Made by a program: the position numbers and the translations under genes. A stretch of DNA of 64,000 nt from Pseudalgibacter alginicilyticus (GTDB taxonomy: Bacteria; Bacteroidota; Bacteroidia; Flavobacteriales; Flavobacteriaceae), in NCBI RefSeq assembly GCF_001310225.1, contig NZ_CP012898.1, forward strand, positions 2,418,001 through 2,482,000. Reading direction: 5' to 3'. Every line of letters starts with the position of its first letter. The first letter of the stretch is position 1. Below, piece after piece: positions 35,651 through 45,028 of this stretch. The notes under the pieces are model-generated. The model did no database searches, was not told the DNA's origin, and saw nothing but the letters and a program-made list of their open reading frames with translations.

Positions 35651-38053
35651 CTACAAACTATACTTTAAAGCCAAAACAAAGTTTCTGCCTGCTGCTGCTA
35701 TACCCGAGGAGTAAGTTTTATAACGTTGGTCTGTAATATTCTCAATACTTGCTGTAAATGACGTAGAATCAGTAATTTTATACTGTGTTCTGATATTAAA
35801 GGTATACCATGAAGGACTGTACGGATTTCCATTAGTATCTTTAGCATAAATATAATCCTTTTCTATTTCTGAAGGAGCCAATTGTTGATATGATAATTCA
35901 TTATTATAGTTAGCAAATACATTTACTTGAAAGTTATTAGATGCCCAAATTAAATGCGTGTTTCCAAAATTTGGAGCTACATGACGAATAGGAACCTCAA
36001 TACCGCCATCAGTTTCTGTACCTCTAGTAATACTGTATTGAGATGTTAGCTTTAATTGTTCTGTAAAATTTGCTTCTAAACCAACTTCAAATCCATAAAT
36101 CCAGGCTTTTGATGCATTTTGTATAGCTTGTACATTGCTTAATTCACCGTCATAAACAATTTCTGTATTACCATTTAAAGTATAATCTCTTCTAACTAAT
36201 GCATTATCTAAATGGGTGTAATACGTACTTAAATCTAAGATTAAAGCGTTATTAAAATTCAAACCTAAACCTATTTCACCCCCGTAAGCATATTCAGGTC
36301 TTAAATCTTTATTAGGAACCACAACAGACCCTGGTTCTGAATCAAATACTTTTCCAATATCATCAATATTGGGTGCTCGAAAAGCAGAAGAACCATTTAA
36401 CTTCCACTGCATAATGGTATTGGGCGACCACCTGAGCCCGGCTGTTCCAGTTAACGCTCCTGCATTTATTTTAGAACTTTCAAAAGGTAAATTTAAATAA
36501 ACATTGTTTTCTTTAAAATTAGCATACGATGTAATATGATTAAACCTCAACCCTGATTGAAATACAAATTGCGAGTTTGGTTTGTATTTAATACTAGAAT
36601 AAACTGCAGCAGATTTCCAGTTAGCATCATTTGGATATCTCGAAACGGTGGGAGTCAATATATTACTCTGTATGTTTACCTCTTGACCATGAGACATAAC
36701 TTGATTATATATATACTCAACACCATAGAAAAACCCTGTTTTAGAACTCAAATCTTTTTCAAAATCCAAATTAATAGAGTAAGCATCAAGTGCCTCATCA
36801 CGCTTATTTCTGATGGTAGAATTAAAATCTCTATCCTCCCTACTCTCTTTAAAATTTTGATATGCTAAAGTTATTTTAGCTTTATCATAAATTAAAGAAT
36901 TACTACGCATCTTTGAGGCTTGAACATTTGCCATAAACCATTTTTGAGGGCCATAATGCCACTCGGCAGATCTCAAATCATTCTCTGAATATCTAATTAG
37001 CCTATCATATCTAGGAATATTGGAAGTTGTTGTATAATGTATTCCAAAATCGAAAGCAAACTTTTTTGAAGCTTCGTAATGAACTTTCTGCATCATATTT
37101 ATTTGATTGTATCCAGAGACTCTTTGAACTTTAGGATTGCTATTTTCAATAATAACATCTCCATTATCAGTTACCATAGCAAACTCTGGTCTTAAATAAT
37201 CTTCTGGCCCATAAGACCCCATAGTTAAATCTCCAAAATCGGTATAGCTAGTACTGGTTAAGAATGCCCATTTTTTATAGCCCAAATTAATATCAAAATG
37301 TCCTGTTTTTTCATTGTTTACCGTTGCATATCTAACCACTACATTGCTTTTTACTTGCAAGGTATCAGTATAGGATAACTGAGCATCTTTTGTATAAAAG
37401 CTCATAACACCACCTATAGCATCACTTCCGTATATAACAGATCCAGCACCAAAAGTAACCTCGGTACGCTGTACAGCAAAAGGATCAATTGAAATCACAT
37501 TGTGCAAATTTCCCCCTCGAAAAATAGCATTATTCATTCGCACACCATCAACTGTAATAAGTAATCTATTGGTTGAAAACCCTCTAATCATTGGGCTACC
37601 ACCACCCATTTGGCTTTTTTGAACATATATTTGCCCTGTGTTTTCTAACAGATCTGCAGTGGTTTGTGGATTCATAAATTCTATTTGATTAGCATTTATG
37701 CTGATAATTTTCTGTGGAATGTCTACTTTATTTTGCTCAAATTTAGAAGCCGAAATAACAATTTGATCAAGCCCTTGGGTATTAGATTCTAAATAAACTA
37801 TATGATTTTTTTCTATTTCAGATTTTTTTCTACTATTGATAATATGAGACAAATGCTGAAAATACAATACTTCAGATGCTGAAAACATTTTAATGTTTGC
37901 TTCGCCATTTGCATCTGTAATAACACTTTTAGTTTTATCAAAATTATAAATAGCCACACCCCAAATAGGAGCTTCTGTTTGTTTATTAAGCACCTTTATT
38001 TGTTGCGCTTGCGACAAGGCAACTACAAAAAAGAAGAAGAAAAAAACCTTCAT
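35651..38053 (-). CDS. TonB-dependent receptor, haem/siderophore-type
   Basis: 800 residues. The signal peptide is unusually rich in Phe (MKVFFFFFFVVALSQAQQ). A carboxypeptidase-like or DUF domain (about residues 20-100) precedes the plug: TADLLENTGQIYVQKSQMGGGSPMIRG in part, then STNRLLITVDGVRMNNAIFR and GSDAIGGVMSFYTK. Such plugs are typical of haem/haemoglobin-type and siderophore receptors. The barrel ends FVLALKYSL. The gene starts 3 bp after recO, in the porZ-recO operon. The ligand is not known; uptake of iron chelates is a guess from the plug. Confidence 0.82.
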   Translation of the reverse strand: MKVFFFFFFVVALSQAQQIKVLNKQTEAPIWGVAIYNFDKTKSVITDANGEANIKMFSASEVLYFQHLSHIINSRKKSEIEKNHIVYLESNTQGLDQIVISASKFEQNKVDIPQKIISINANQIEFMNPQTTADLLENTGQIYVQKSQMGGGSPMIRGFSTNRLLITVDGVRMNNAIFRGGNLHNVISIDPFAVQRTEVTFGAGSVIYGSDAIGGVMSFYTKDAQLSYTDTLQVKSNVVVRYATVNNEKTGHFDINLGYKKWAFLTSTSYTDFGDLTMGSYGPEDYLRPEFAMVTDNGDVIIENSNPKVQRVSGYNQINMMQKVHYEASKKFAFDFGIHYTTTSNIPRYDRLIRYSENDLRSAEWHYGPQKWFMANVQASKMRSNSLIYDKAKITLAYQNFKESREDRDFNSTIRNKRDEALDAYSINLDFEKDLSSKTGFFYGVEYIYNQVMSHGQEVNIQSNILTPTVSRYPNDANWKSAAVYSSIKYKPNSQFVFQSGLRFNHITSYANFKENNVYLNLPFESSKINAGALTGTAGLRWSPNTIMQWKLNGSSAFRAPNIDDIGKVFDSEPGSVVVPNKDLRPEYAYGGEIGLGLNFNNALILDLSTYYTHLDNALVRRDYTLNGNTEIVYDGELSNVQAIQNASKAWIYGFEVGLEANFTEQLKLTSQYSITRGTETDGGIEVPIRHVAPNFGNTHLIWASNNFQVNVFANYNNELSYQQLAPSEIEKDYIYAKDTNGNPYSPSWYTFNIRTQYKITDSTSFTASIENITDQRYKTYSSGIAAAGRNFVLALKYSL

Positions 38054-38056
38054 GTT

Positions 38057-38776
38057 TTAATTAAAAACTTGATTTAATATTTGTAGTGATTTTGGTGTTT
38101 TGAAAAAACCTAAATGTAGCTCATAATACAACAAAATCATATTTAAAAATGATTGCCTTTGGGAACCATTAATTTTTATTGTAGATAATGCCTCAAATTT
38201 TGTGCCTAAAAGCTGTTTTAACAGGTTTAAATTTTCACCTGAAATACTATACTTATTCGTAGGTTTTATTTCGAAGATTCCGTCTAAAAGATTAAAATAA
38301 TTACTATCCAAATTTTCCTCCTCAGGATAAAACCCTATATATTTCGTTAATTTCAATAAAAAGAGTAAATGAAAATTTGCATATTCTGTTTGTGAATCCA
38401 ACCAAATTAATGCTGTTTCCAAATAATTGTAAAGCGTTTCATTTTGTTCTTCTTCTTGTAGAATATTGGAAAGTACTTCAGCCAAAAACATTACAATAGC
38501 ACTTTTAAAAACATGGGTGTGTAAACTGGCATATGAATGATGTAATTTAGTTTCTTTAATAGTATGAAGGTTCCGATTATTTTTAAAAACAATGTCTATT
38601 TGCAGTTGAGATAACAGTTGAAAATACGCTATTTTATTATGACCTTTTTTACTTTTTAAAACGCTCCTTAATAAGAAACTAACAAGACCAAGCTGCCGTG
38701 TATAACACTTTACAATTACGTCGTTATCGCCATATTTTAATTTAGAAAGTACAATGGCATGGGTGTTAACAAGCAT
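38057..38776 (-). CDS. recO: DNA repair protein RecO
   Basis: 239 residues. The OB-fold N-terminus is characteristic: MLVNTHAIVLSKLKYGDNDVIVKCYTRQLGLVSFLLRSVLKSKKG. A helical C-terminal part follows, with a Zn-finger-like region not preserved as CxxC, as in many Bacteroidota RecO. RecO works with RecR and RecF to load RecA on SSB-coated gaps. Its ATG shares one base with the porZ stop (TAATG), showing translational coupling, and the TonB receptor follows after 3 bp. Confidence 0.92.
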   Translation of the reverse strand: MLVNTHAIVLSKLKYGDNDVIVKCYTRQLGLVSFLLRSVLKSKKGHNKIAYFQLLSQLQIDIVFKNNRNLHTIKETKLHHSYASLHTHVFKSAIVMFLAEVLSNILQEEEQNETLYNYLETALIWLDSQTEYANFHLLFLLKLTKYIGFYPEEENLDSNYFNLLDGIFEIKPTNKYSISGENLNLLKQLLGTKFEALSTIKINGSQRQSFLNMILLYYELHLGFFKTPKSLQILNQVFN

Positions 38777-41115
38777 TATCGTATAACCATTAATTTTATA
38801 ACTTTGGTTTCATAAGTATCTAAATCAGACAACATGACTAAATAAACACCTGATGCAACAATATTGTTAGCTAAGTTTTTTCCATTCCAATAAGCTGTAC
38901 CTCCATCAATCTCTAAATTATACCCTTGATAACGTAAATTAGTTTTTGATTGGGCCTCTGCAACCAAATTACCTTCAATATCAGTTATCTTAATATTGAC
39001 GTTTTCAGATATATCTTTGATTTTCACTTTATCTTCAAGAATATTAAAACCAGGGCGTACCGGATTTGGATAAGCATAAGCGCTTTCTAAATCTTCTGTT
39101 GTACTAGATCCTCCAGACTGAAATGACACTAAGCCTTTAGTAGTTGCAATATATACCACTCCATTACTACTATCAATGGATACATCATTAATATCATTTG
39201 AAGGTAAGGGAGAATTGTCAGTTGTAAAATGATAGATGGTTTCTTGTCCATCTGAAGATAGATAAAAAAGACCTGTGCCTACTGTACCAATCCATTTATT
39301 ATTAGACCCATCAACCTCTATATCCGACACAAATTGTTGAAATAATAATTCTTGTGCAATACCATCCTCTAAAATGATGACTTGTTCAGCATATGCCTCA
39401 TCATTAGTAAAAAAATCTGAAGTATTGTATAGCACACGTAATCCCCTAAAAGTACCAATCCAAAGTTGATTTCTTTTATCTAAAGCTAAAGTTGTAACAA
39501 GTTCTATGGGCAAACCATTATCTTCTCCAACAAGGTTTTTTATTAATTTTGTTTCATTATTAAATGCAATAACACCATATGCAATAGTACTAATCCACTT
39601 AGTCTGGTCATCTCCTATGATAATATTATTATACCCATTATTATCAAAAGGATTTGAAATTATCTCATCAAAATCATAAGATTGCCATTGATTATTAACT
39701 GGATTATATGACTTTAAAGGCTTATCTACTAACCCCGTTAATGACCACAAGAGTCCATTATCGTCAAAGGTTGTAGGACCTACCCTAATATCAATATAGT
39801 TTGGATTTGATACATCTATTAAAGACTCTAAGCCACTATTGGTTTGATTATGTAATACGGTTGGTATTTCATCGTTAACTTCTAATAAGCCACTAAAAAG
39901 AGAACTAATAAACACCTGACTCGTATTAAAAGGATTTATTGTAATAGTATTTAAACATTTTGCTCCAAACAAATCACTATACTGTGTATTAATCCAATCT
40001 TTTCCTTTTAAATGACTAATTCCTCTACTATTTAATGGATATGGATTATGGTATAAGGTATGATCACCAAATGTAACCCATAAATTATTATTACTTGCAG
40101 TAATTGAAAAAGGAATATTTAATAACGGTCCATCTGGATGTATTTCTTCAAAAGAAACCGGACTTGAAAGTGGTGTTTTTAAAATTCCATATGAACTTGT
40201 ACCCACATAAGCATATTCTGCATCTACCATAGCAGATTTATAAGTGGTAGAAAAGTTGCTATTTACATCTATTTGAGATATGAGATTAAAACTGCCATCA
40301 TAAACAAAAACATTAGTGGCTGTGGTTATAATTAAATTCGCATCATCTGACTCTACATCAACAGGAAGTGTACTGTATTGAAATAAAGAATTTAAAACGT
40401 CATTTGTCAATCTAAAAATATTTCTATCGGTTCGCAATGTATACAAGTTACTTTCAATACTTTGAATGGCGCTAAAACTACCAGAAACCACCGTTTGCCA
40501 ATTCTGATAGTCAATTAAGTTTTGACTTGACACAAGCCCTTTTCTTATCCCATTTCCATCCATACATGCAGCATAAATGTATCCGTCAAAAACTACTGTT
40601 TGGCTTACTTTTATTTGACTACCAGAATCACCTATTAAATAAGTATCACTAAATTCTAAACGTTCTAAATCATAAACTGACACACCATAATTAGTAGAAA
40701 CGTAAACAACATTACCAAACTCATAAAAATGGTTAATCCGTTTGTTGACAGGAGTAATGGTTCCTTTGTCAACAATGTCTACAACAGTAAGAATATTTTC
40801 ATCATTATCAAAAACAATTTCTATAAGTCCGGTTTCATAACCAACTATCAATAAATCAAATTCTTCACTGTAATAAATAGTTGAAATAGTTTCTCCTGAC
40901 AATCCGTTTACAGTCGTAATTCCCTCTGTAACACTGGTTTGCAAATCATAGCTAAAAATAGCATTTTCTGAAACTGCATAAATTTTGTTATTCCCCTTAA
41001 TAACATCTTTAATATTAAAAAAAGAAAAGTGACCTTTCCACAGGTCTGAAAAATCCTGTCCAAATTGCATGAGAGGACATAGAAAAACTACTAATAAAAA
41101 TATTTTTTTAAGCAT
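38776..41115 (-). CDS. porZ: Type IX secretion system protein PorZ
   Basis: 779 residues from the ATG at 41115. An upstream TTG at 41136 lies inside the -7 box and is unlikely. A signal peptide (MLKKIFLLVVFLCPLMQFGQ) is followed by LWKGHFSFFNIKDVIKGNNKIYAVSENAIFSY-type beta-propeller blades (read in short pieces: WKGHFSF, LWIGTFRGL, KWIGTVGTG) and a C-terminal T9SS sorting domain (AYPNPVRPGFN ... GVYLVMLSD, KLMVIR). This architecture and length match PorZ of the attachment complex, which adds A-LPS to T9SS cargo at the cell surface. It is the first gene of the porZ-recO-TonB receptor operon. A less specific name would be two-component-propeller protein. Confidence 0.75.
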   Translation of the reverse strand: MLKKIFLLVVFLCPLMQFGQDFSDLWKGHFSFFNIKDVIKGNNKIYAVSENAIFSYDLQTSVTEGITTVNGLSGETISTIYYSEEFDLLIVGYETGLIEIVFDNDENILTVVDIVDKGTITPVNKRINHFYEFGNVVYVSTNYGVSVYDLERLEFSDTYLIGDSGSQIKVSQTVVFDGYIYAACMDGNGIRKGLVSSQNLIDYQNWQTVVSGSFSAIQSIESNLYTLRTDRNIFRLTNDVLNSLFQYSTLPVDVESDDANLIITTATNVFVYDGSFNLISQIDVNSNFSTTYKSAMVDAEYAYVGTSSYGILKTPLSSPVSFEEIHPDGPLLNIPFSITASNNNLWVTFGDHTLYHNPYPLNSRGISHLKGKDWINTQYSDLFGAKCLNTITINPFNTSQVFISSLFSGLLEVNDEIPTVLHNQTNSGLESLIDVSNPNYIDIRVGPTTFDDNGLLWSLTGLVDKPLKSYNPVNNQWQSYDFDEIISNPFDNNGYNNIIIGDDQTKWISTIAYGVIAFNNETKLIKNLVGEDNGLPIELVTTLALDKRNQLWIGTFRGLRVLYNTSDFFTNDEAYAEQVIILEDGIAQELLFQQFVSDIEVDGSNNKWIGTVGTGLFYLSSDGQETIYHFTTDNSPLPSNDINDVSIDSSNGVVYIATTKGLVSFQSGGSSTTEDLESAYAYPNPVRPGFNILEDKVKIKDISENVNIKITDIEGNLVAEAQSKTNLRYQGYNLEIDGGTAYWNGKNLANNIVASGVYLVMLSDLDTYETKVIKLMVIR

Positions 41116-41133
41116 GTTACTTTTTTCAAGATT

Positions 41134-41141
41134 CAAATATA
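41134..41141 (-). promoter_or_regulatory. Candidate -7 box for porZ operon
   Basis: TATATTTG on the minus strand, 18 bp before the ATG at 41115. No clear -33 element was seen. Confidence 0.4.
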
Positions 41142-41181
41142 TTTATATCTAACGAGTTTTAATTGAAAATGATATATTTTA

Positions 41182-41217
41182 AAACAAAAAGCTTCTTGAA
41201 TTTATTCAAGAAGCTTT
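41182..41217 (-). terminator. Rho-independent terminator of gdhA
   Basis: 13-bp perfect stem (41188-41200 with 41205-41217) and a 4-nt loop, followed on the minus strand by TTTTTGTTTT. It lies 27 bp after the gdhA stop. Confidence 0.75.
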
Positions 41218-41243
41218 GATCATTAATGTTTTCTAAAAGAAAT

Positions 41244-42587
41244 TTAAACAACACCCTGCGCAAGCATGGCATCTGCTACTTTTACAAATCCTGCAATATT
41301 GGCACCCTTTACATAGTCTACATAACCGTCATCACAAGTTCCATATTTTAAGCATGACTTGTGTATGTCTGACATAATATTCTTAAGCTTATTATCTACC
41401 TCTTCTCTAGTCCACTGATATCTTAACGAATTTTGAGTCATTTCTAATCCTGAAACTGCTACACCGCCAGCATTTGAAGCTTTCCCTGGAGCATATAATA
41501 TTTTAGCTTTTTGAAAAGCTTCAACAGCTTTTAAAGTTGAAGGCATATTAGCACCTTCAGCAACACAAATACAACCATTACCTAAAAGGATATTAGCATC
41601 ATCTCCATTAAGTTCATTTTGAGTAGCACATGGTAGTGCTATATCACACTTAATTCCCCAAGGTGTTTTACCCTTAACAAACGTCGCTTTTGGATACGTT
41701 TCAATATATTCACTAATCCTACCACGCTTTTCATTTTTCAATTTCATAACAAACGCCAACTTTTCTTCGTCTATTCCGTCAGCATCATATACATAGCCTG
41801 AAGAATCAGAAAGTGTTAACACTTTAGCTCCTAAATGCAATGCTTTTTCAACGGCAAATTGCGCTACATTACCAGATCCTGAAATAACTACATTTTTTCC
41901 GAATATGGTATCTTTTTTAGTCTCAAGCATCTTTTGGGCAAAATATACTGCCCCATATCCGGTAGCCTCAGGTCTTATTAAAGAGCCTCCGTATGACAAG
42001 CCTTTTCCTGTTAAAACTCCTGTAAACTCATTTTTAAGCTTTTTATACATTCCTAACATATACCCAATTTCTCTAGCTCCAACTCCAATATCGCCAGCAG
42101 GAACATCAGTACTTGGACCAATATGTCTATACATTTCACTCATAAATGCTTGACAAAAACGCATAATTTCACCTTCACTTTTCCCCTTAGGGTTAAAATC
42201 ACTACCGCCTTTACCTCCTCCCATGGGTAATGAAGTAAGGCTGTTTTTAAACACCTGCTCAAAAGCTAAAAACTTTAAAATACTTAAATTAACTGATGGA
42301 TGAAAGCGTAAACCACCTTTATAAGGTCCTATAGCAGAATTCATTTGGATTCTATAACCTCTATTTACTTGTATTTCTCCGTTATCATCTACCCAGGTTA
42401 TTCTAAAAATTAAAACCCGCTCTGGTTCCACCATTCTTAACAAAAGGTTTTTACCATAATATCTTTCATTTTCAACAATAAAGGGGATGACATTTTCAGC
42501 CAGTTCCTCCACAGCTTGCATAAATTCTGGTTCATGATCATTTCTTTGCTTAACAAGGGCTAAAAAGCCATCAATGATATTTTTCAT
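41244..42587 (-). CDS. gdhA: NADP-type glutamate dehydrogenase
   Basis: 447 residues, the hexameric short-chain type of about 450. It catalyses reductive amination of 2-oxoglutarate to glutamate. Signatures: RVEPERVLIFRITW in part, GPYKGGLRFHPSVN, LPMGGGKGGSDFNPKGKS with the catalytic Lys in GGGKGG, VPAGDIGVGAREIGYMLG, GLSYGGSLIRPEATGYG and ISGSGNVAQFAVEKA. Its length and sequence fit GdhA, usually NADP-dependent for biosynthesis; cofactor use is inferred. It is monocistronic, with a terminator after it and a -7 box (TACTTTTG, 42609-42616, minus strand) before it. Confidence 0.95.
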   Translation of the reverse strand: MKNIIDGFLALVKQRNDHEPEFMQAVEELAENVIPFIVENERYYGKNLLLRMVEPERVLIFRITWVDDNGEIQVNRGYRIQMNSAIGPYKGGLRFHPSVNLSILKFLAFEQVFKNSLTSLPMGGGKGGSDFNPKGKSEGEIMRFCQAFMSEMYRHIGPSTDVPAGDIGVGAREIGYMLGMYKKLKNEFTGVLTGKGLSYGGSLIRPEATGYGAVYFAQKMLETKKDTIFGKNVVISGSGNVAQFAVEKALHLGAKVLTLSDSSGYVYDADGIDEEKLAFVMKLKNEKRGRISEYIETYPKATFVKGKTPWGIKCDIALPCATQNELNGDDANILLGNGCICVAEGANMPSTLKAVEAFQKAKILYAPGKASNAGGVAVSGLEMTQNSLRYQWTREEVDNKLKNIMSDIHKSCLKYGTCDDGYVDYVKGANIAGFVKVADAMLAQGVV

Positions 42588-42608
42588 TTAGTTTATTTTA
42601 ATTCATAA

Positions 42609-42616
42609 CAAAAGTA
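42609..42616 (-). promoter_or_regulatory. Candidate -7 box for gdhA
   Basis: TACTTTTG on the minus strand, 21 bp upstream of the gdhA ATG. A matching -33 TTTG was not found. Confidence 0.35.
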
Positions 42617-42816
42617 TCATAATCTTTTACCTTTACTTATATAAAAACTGTAATATCAGCAATATTCAAGCTTATTTTTAATGATTACCTATACCCGTGT
42701 ATTATTTAATTGATTTGCAAAAAACAAATATAATATACCTCCAAAAAATAATACTGTAAATTATTTATAAATAATTTGGGAATATGTTTTATTTACTTTT
42801 ATAAGATAGCACACTG

Positions 42817-42847
42817 TTTGTTTCTTTGTTCTGTTTTTATATATTTG
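42817..42847 (+). promoter_or_regulatory. Bacteroidota-type promoter
   Basis: TTTG at 42817-42820, 19 nt, TATATTTG at 42840-42847: an exact fit to the consensus. The ATG at 42880 is 32 bp downstream, and the in-frame TTG at 42826 would precede the transcript start. Confidence 0.65.
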
Positions 42848-42879
42848 TCAAGTTAACGCCTCAAACAAACCACCTTATT

Positions 42880-43683
42880 ATGCTTAACTGGAAACATTTA
42901 GCGCTTGTTTTTTGCTCACTTATAGTAAATCAAACAGCTTTTTCTCAATTAGGCTTCTCTCATGAAATTGGGGCTATTGCTGGACCAGTTCAATTTAAAT
43001 CTGATTTTGGACTTCGAAGTGATGGAGAAACTAATTTTGGTAATTCCGGATTTGGTATTGGAATTGTTCATTATATTAATTTCTCATACAGATCAGACTG
43101 TAACTGTTATACTACTGACACTTATTTTAATGACCACTTTAAAATAAGAAATGAAATTTCTTGGAATAAAACCAATCTTGAACATTTAGGTAAATGGGTA
43201 GACGCAAGCCGAACAACACCAGAAGCCGCTCAACTAAGAGGTCATAAAGGCGTAGCAAATAATTTAGATATTGGTACACAATTAGAATTCTATCCATTAA
43301 GCATTCGCTCATTTCAATCGTTTGGTTACAGATTAGCCCCTTTTGTAAGCTTAGGTATTCATTACACAGCTTTTACTCCTAAAGTAAGTACAGATTACCA
43401 AAACCCAAATCCACTTTTAATTGGAGATGTTACAGAACCTAGTAATTTTTATTCTGGTTGGGCTGGAGGATCTGTTGATGCATCACCTGGAAGCACTTTA
43501 TCTGTAGTTTCTAGTATAGGTGTAAGATATAAACTCAATAAACTTTCAGATCTAATGTTGGATTTAAGAGGTCAATATTACTTTAGTGATTGGGTTGACG
43601 GGTTAAATCATAACCTTGATTATAATAAACATGATGACTGGTTGGTTTGGCTTAATATTGGTTACATATTTTATTTAGATTAA
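42880..43683 (+). CDS. THC0290_0291-like outer-membrane protein
   Basis: 267 residues from the ATG at 42880, with a signal peptide ending in AFSQ. The mature part begins LGFSHEIGAIAGPVQFKSDFG and continues GFGIGIVHYINFSYR, YYFSDWVDGLNHN and a final aromatic strand, a pattern of amphipathic strands suggesting a small outer-membrane barrel. It resembles the THC0290_0291 family of Flavobacteria, sometimes mislabelled as glutamate dehydrogenase because it lies near gdhA, which is the case here. Function unknown. Followed by a terminator that overlaps its stop codon. Confidence 0.65.
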   Translation: MLNWKHLALVFCSLIVNQTAFSQLGFSHEIGAIAGPVQFKSDFGLRSDGETNFGNSGFGIGIVHYINFSYRSDCNCYTTDTYFNDHFKIRNEISWNKTNLEHLGKWVDASRTTPEAAQLRGHKGVANNLDIGTQLEFYPLSIRSFQSFGYRLAPFVSLGIHYTAFTPKVSTDYQNPNPLLIGDVTEPSNFYSGWAGGSVDASPGSTLSVVSSIGVRYKLNKLSDLMLDLRGQYYFSDWVDGLNHNLDYNKHDDWLVWLNIGYIFYLD

Positions 43684-43708
43684 AGTTTCTTCTTCTTTAA
43701 TCGTTTTT
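43678..43708 (+). terminator. Rho-independent terminator
   Basis: GATTAAAG (43678-43685) pairs with CTTTAATC (43695-43702) around a 9-nt loop, followed by GTTTTT. It overlaps the stop codon of the preceding gene. Confidence 0.5.
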
Positions 43709-43723
43709 ACTCTATTCAATATT

Positions 43724-43731
43724 TACCTTTG
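43724..43731 (+). promoter_or_regulatory. Candidate -7 box for the DUF3298 gene
   Basis: TACCTTTG matches TAnnTTTG and lies 24 bp before the ATG at 43756. The -33 position holds only GTTTTTAC. Confidence 0.4.
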
Positions 43732-43755
43732 AAATATCTTTATATCTAAATTATT

Positions 43756-44478
43756 ATGTTCAGAAGTAAAAACACCATCATAGCAGTTTGTATGTGCTTC
43801 ATTATCTTGAGTTGTAAGGATGAACTCATGATATCTTTTTCAGAAATTAACATCACAACTTCTAATAACTCCATTGTAGAAATAAACATTCCTAAAGCTG
43901 ATGGGAATACAACGATTGCTAATCAAATAAATTTTGAAATACGAAAAACAATAACCGCAGCACTTCATTTTGATAATCCCGATACCATAACTTCAGAATC
44001 TATAGAAGAAAGCATTACAGCCTTTAATGAAGAATATAATACATTTAAAGCCAATTTTCCTCAAAATGAAACTGGTTGGGAAGTGCAAATTGATGGAGAT
44101 TTGATGTACCAATCACCAGAGGTTATAAGCATTGCTATTTCTTCATATATCAATACAGGAGGTGCCCATGGCGCTTTAAATATACGTATATTAAATTTTG
44201 ACCCAAAAACAGGTGAAACAATTGAAAATACCGCACTATTTAACAACATAGAGACCTTTAATACACTAGCTCAAAAATATTTTAAAGATGCCACTAAAGA
44301 TAAAGACATCTTTTTAGACGAAAACAGTTTTGAGTTTCCTGCAAACATTGGATACAGTGAAGAGGGCTTAGTTATATTATACAACCCCTACGAAATTGGA
44401 CCCTACAGCACAGGTATTATTCAATTTACAATTCCCTTTGATGATATTAATAGCCTTTTAGTTTTTCAAGGCTCTTAA
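43756..44478 (+). CDS. DUF4163/DUF3298 (RsiV-like) lipoprotein
   Basis: 240 residues with a lipobox (FIILSCKDE, Cys about 20). Residues about 35-140 match a DUF4163 (PdaC-like) domain (NTTIANQINFEIR, then GDLMYQSPEVISIAI), and residues about 140-235 the DUF3298 part (SSYINTGGAHGALNIRILNFDPKTGE, LVILYNPYEIGPYSTGI). The same pair occurs in the lysozyme-binding anti-sigma factor RsiV and in several envelope proteins. No transmembrane helix or sigma-binding region is present, so an anti-sigma role is not supported. Its 3' end overlaps the convergent DinB gene by 21 bp. Confidence 0.8.
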   Translation: MFRSKNTIIAVCMCFIILSCKDELMISFSEINITTSNNSIVEINIPKADGNTTIANQINFEIRKTITAALHFDNPDTITSESIEESITAFNEEYNTFKANFPQNETGWEVQIDGDLMYQSPEVISIAISSYINTGGAHGALNIRILNFDPKTGETIENTALFNNIETFNTLAQKYFKDATKDKDIFLDENSFEFPANIGYSEEGLVILYNPYEIGPYSTGIIQFTIPFDDINSLLVFQGS

Positions 44479-44922
44479 AAGCGCTAAAATATATCCGTAA
44501 TGGATGCCTTCATGAGTTAATATAAATAACAAAGCTTCATCAATATTGCTTAATGTATTACCTGTTGTGGATACGGTATAGGAGTTATAATTTTTAAAAA
44601 CATCATTGTTGTAATCCGCTTTAGTTTTTTCCAAAGTAGAAAACAATAACTCTTTTATTTTGTTAACTTCAGCTTGAGTTACATCGCCTTCAGGCTTACT
44701 ATCTTTTTTGTATTTGTTTATTAAATCATCTGAAACCATAGGCTGTAAACCCGATAATTTATATGCCAATAATTGACCCGTAACTACAACATGCGCTATA
44801 TTCCAAATAATATTATTATTAAATCCTACTGGTATTTTATTTAAATTTTCTAAAGAATTAGTATCTATTATTTTGCTAAAAATAGCTCTGGTATTATTTA
44901 AAACTTGAAATGTGAAATCCAT
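44458..44922 (-). CDS. DinB family protein
   Basis: 154 residues: a four-helix-bundle DinB-like protein. It opens MDFTFQVLNNTRAIFSKII, and the presumed metal ligands are His in NIAHVVVTGQLL and His residues in ILTHEGIHYGYILALLR. The helices match DinB/DUF1572-type metal-dependent proteins, some of which are bacillithiol transferases. The substrate is unknown here. Convergent with the DUF3298 lipoprotein gene with a 21-bp overlap. Confidence 0.82.
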   Translation of the reverse strand: MDFTFQVLNNTRAIFSKIIDTNSLENLNKIPVGFNNNIIWNIAHVVVTGQLLAYKLSGLQPMVSDDLINKYKKDSKPEGDVTQAEVNKIKELLFSTLEKTKADYNNDVFKNYNSYTVSTTGNTLSNIDEALLFILTHEGIHYGYILALLRALKN

Positions 44923-45028
44923 ATTATTTAATTTTTTGCTAAATATAGTATTTATGCTATAAATGCTTTTATTTTGTCGCTACTAAATTAGACGCCCTTC
45001 CAATAGGGAAATGAAAATATATATAACA

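Noticed and set aside
41116-41136. TTG start of porZ at 41136
   Set aside because: It lies in the -7 box; the ATG at 41115 begins a normal signal peptide.
43756-44478. DUF3298 lipoprotein as an RsiV-type anti-sigma factor
   Set aside because: It has no sigma-binding cytoplasmic domain or membrane helix and no sigma factor gene next to it.
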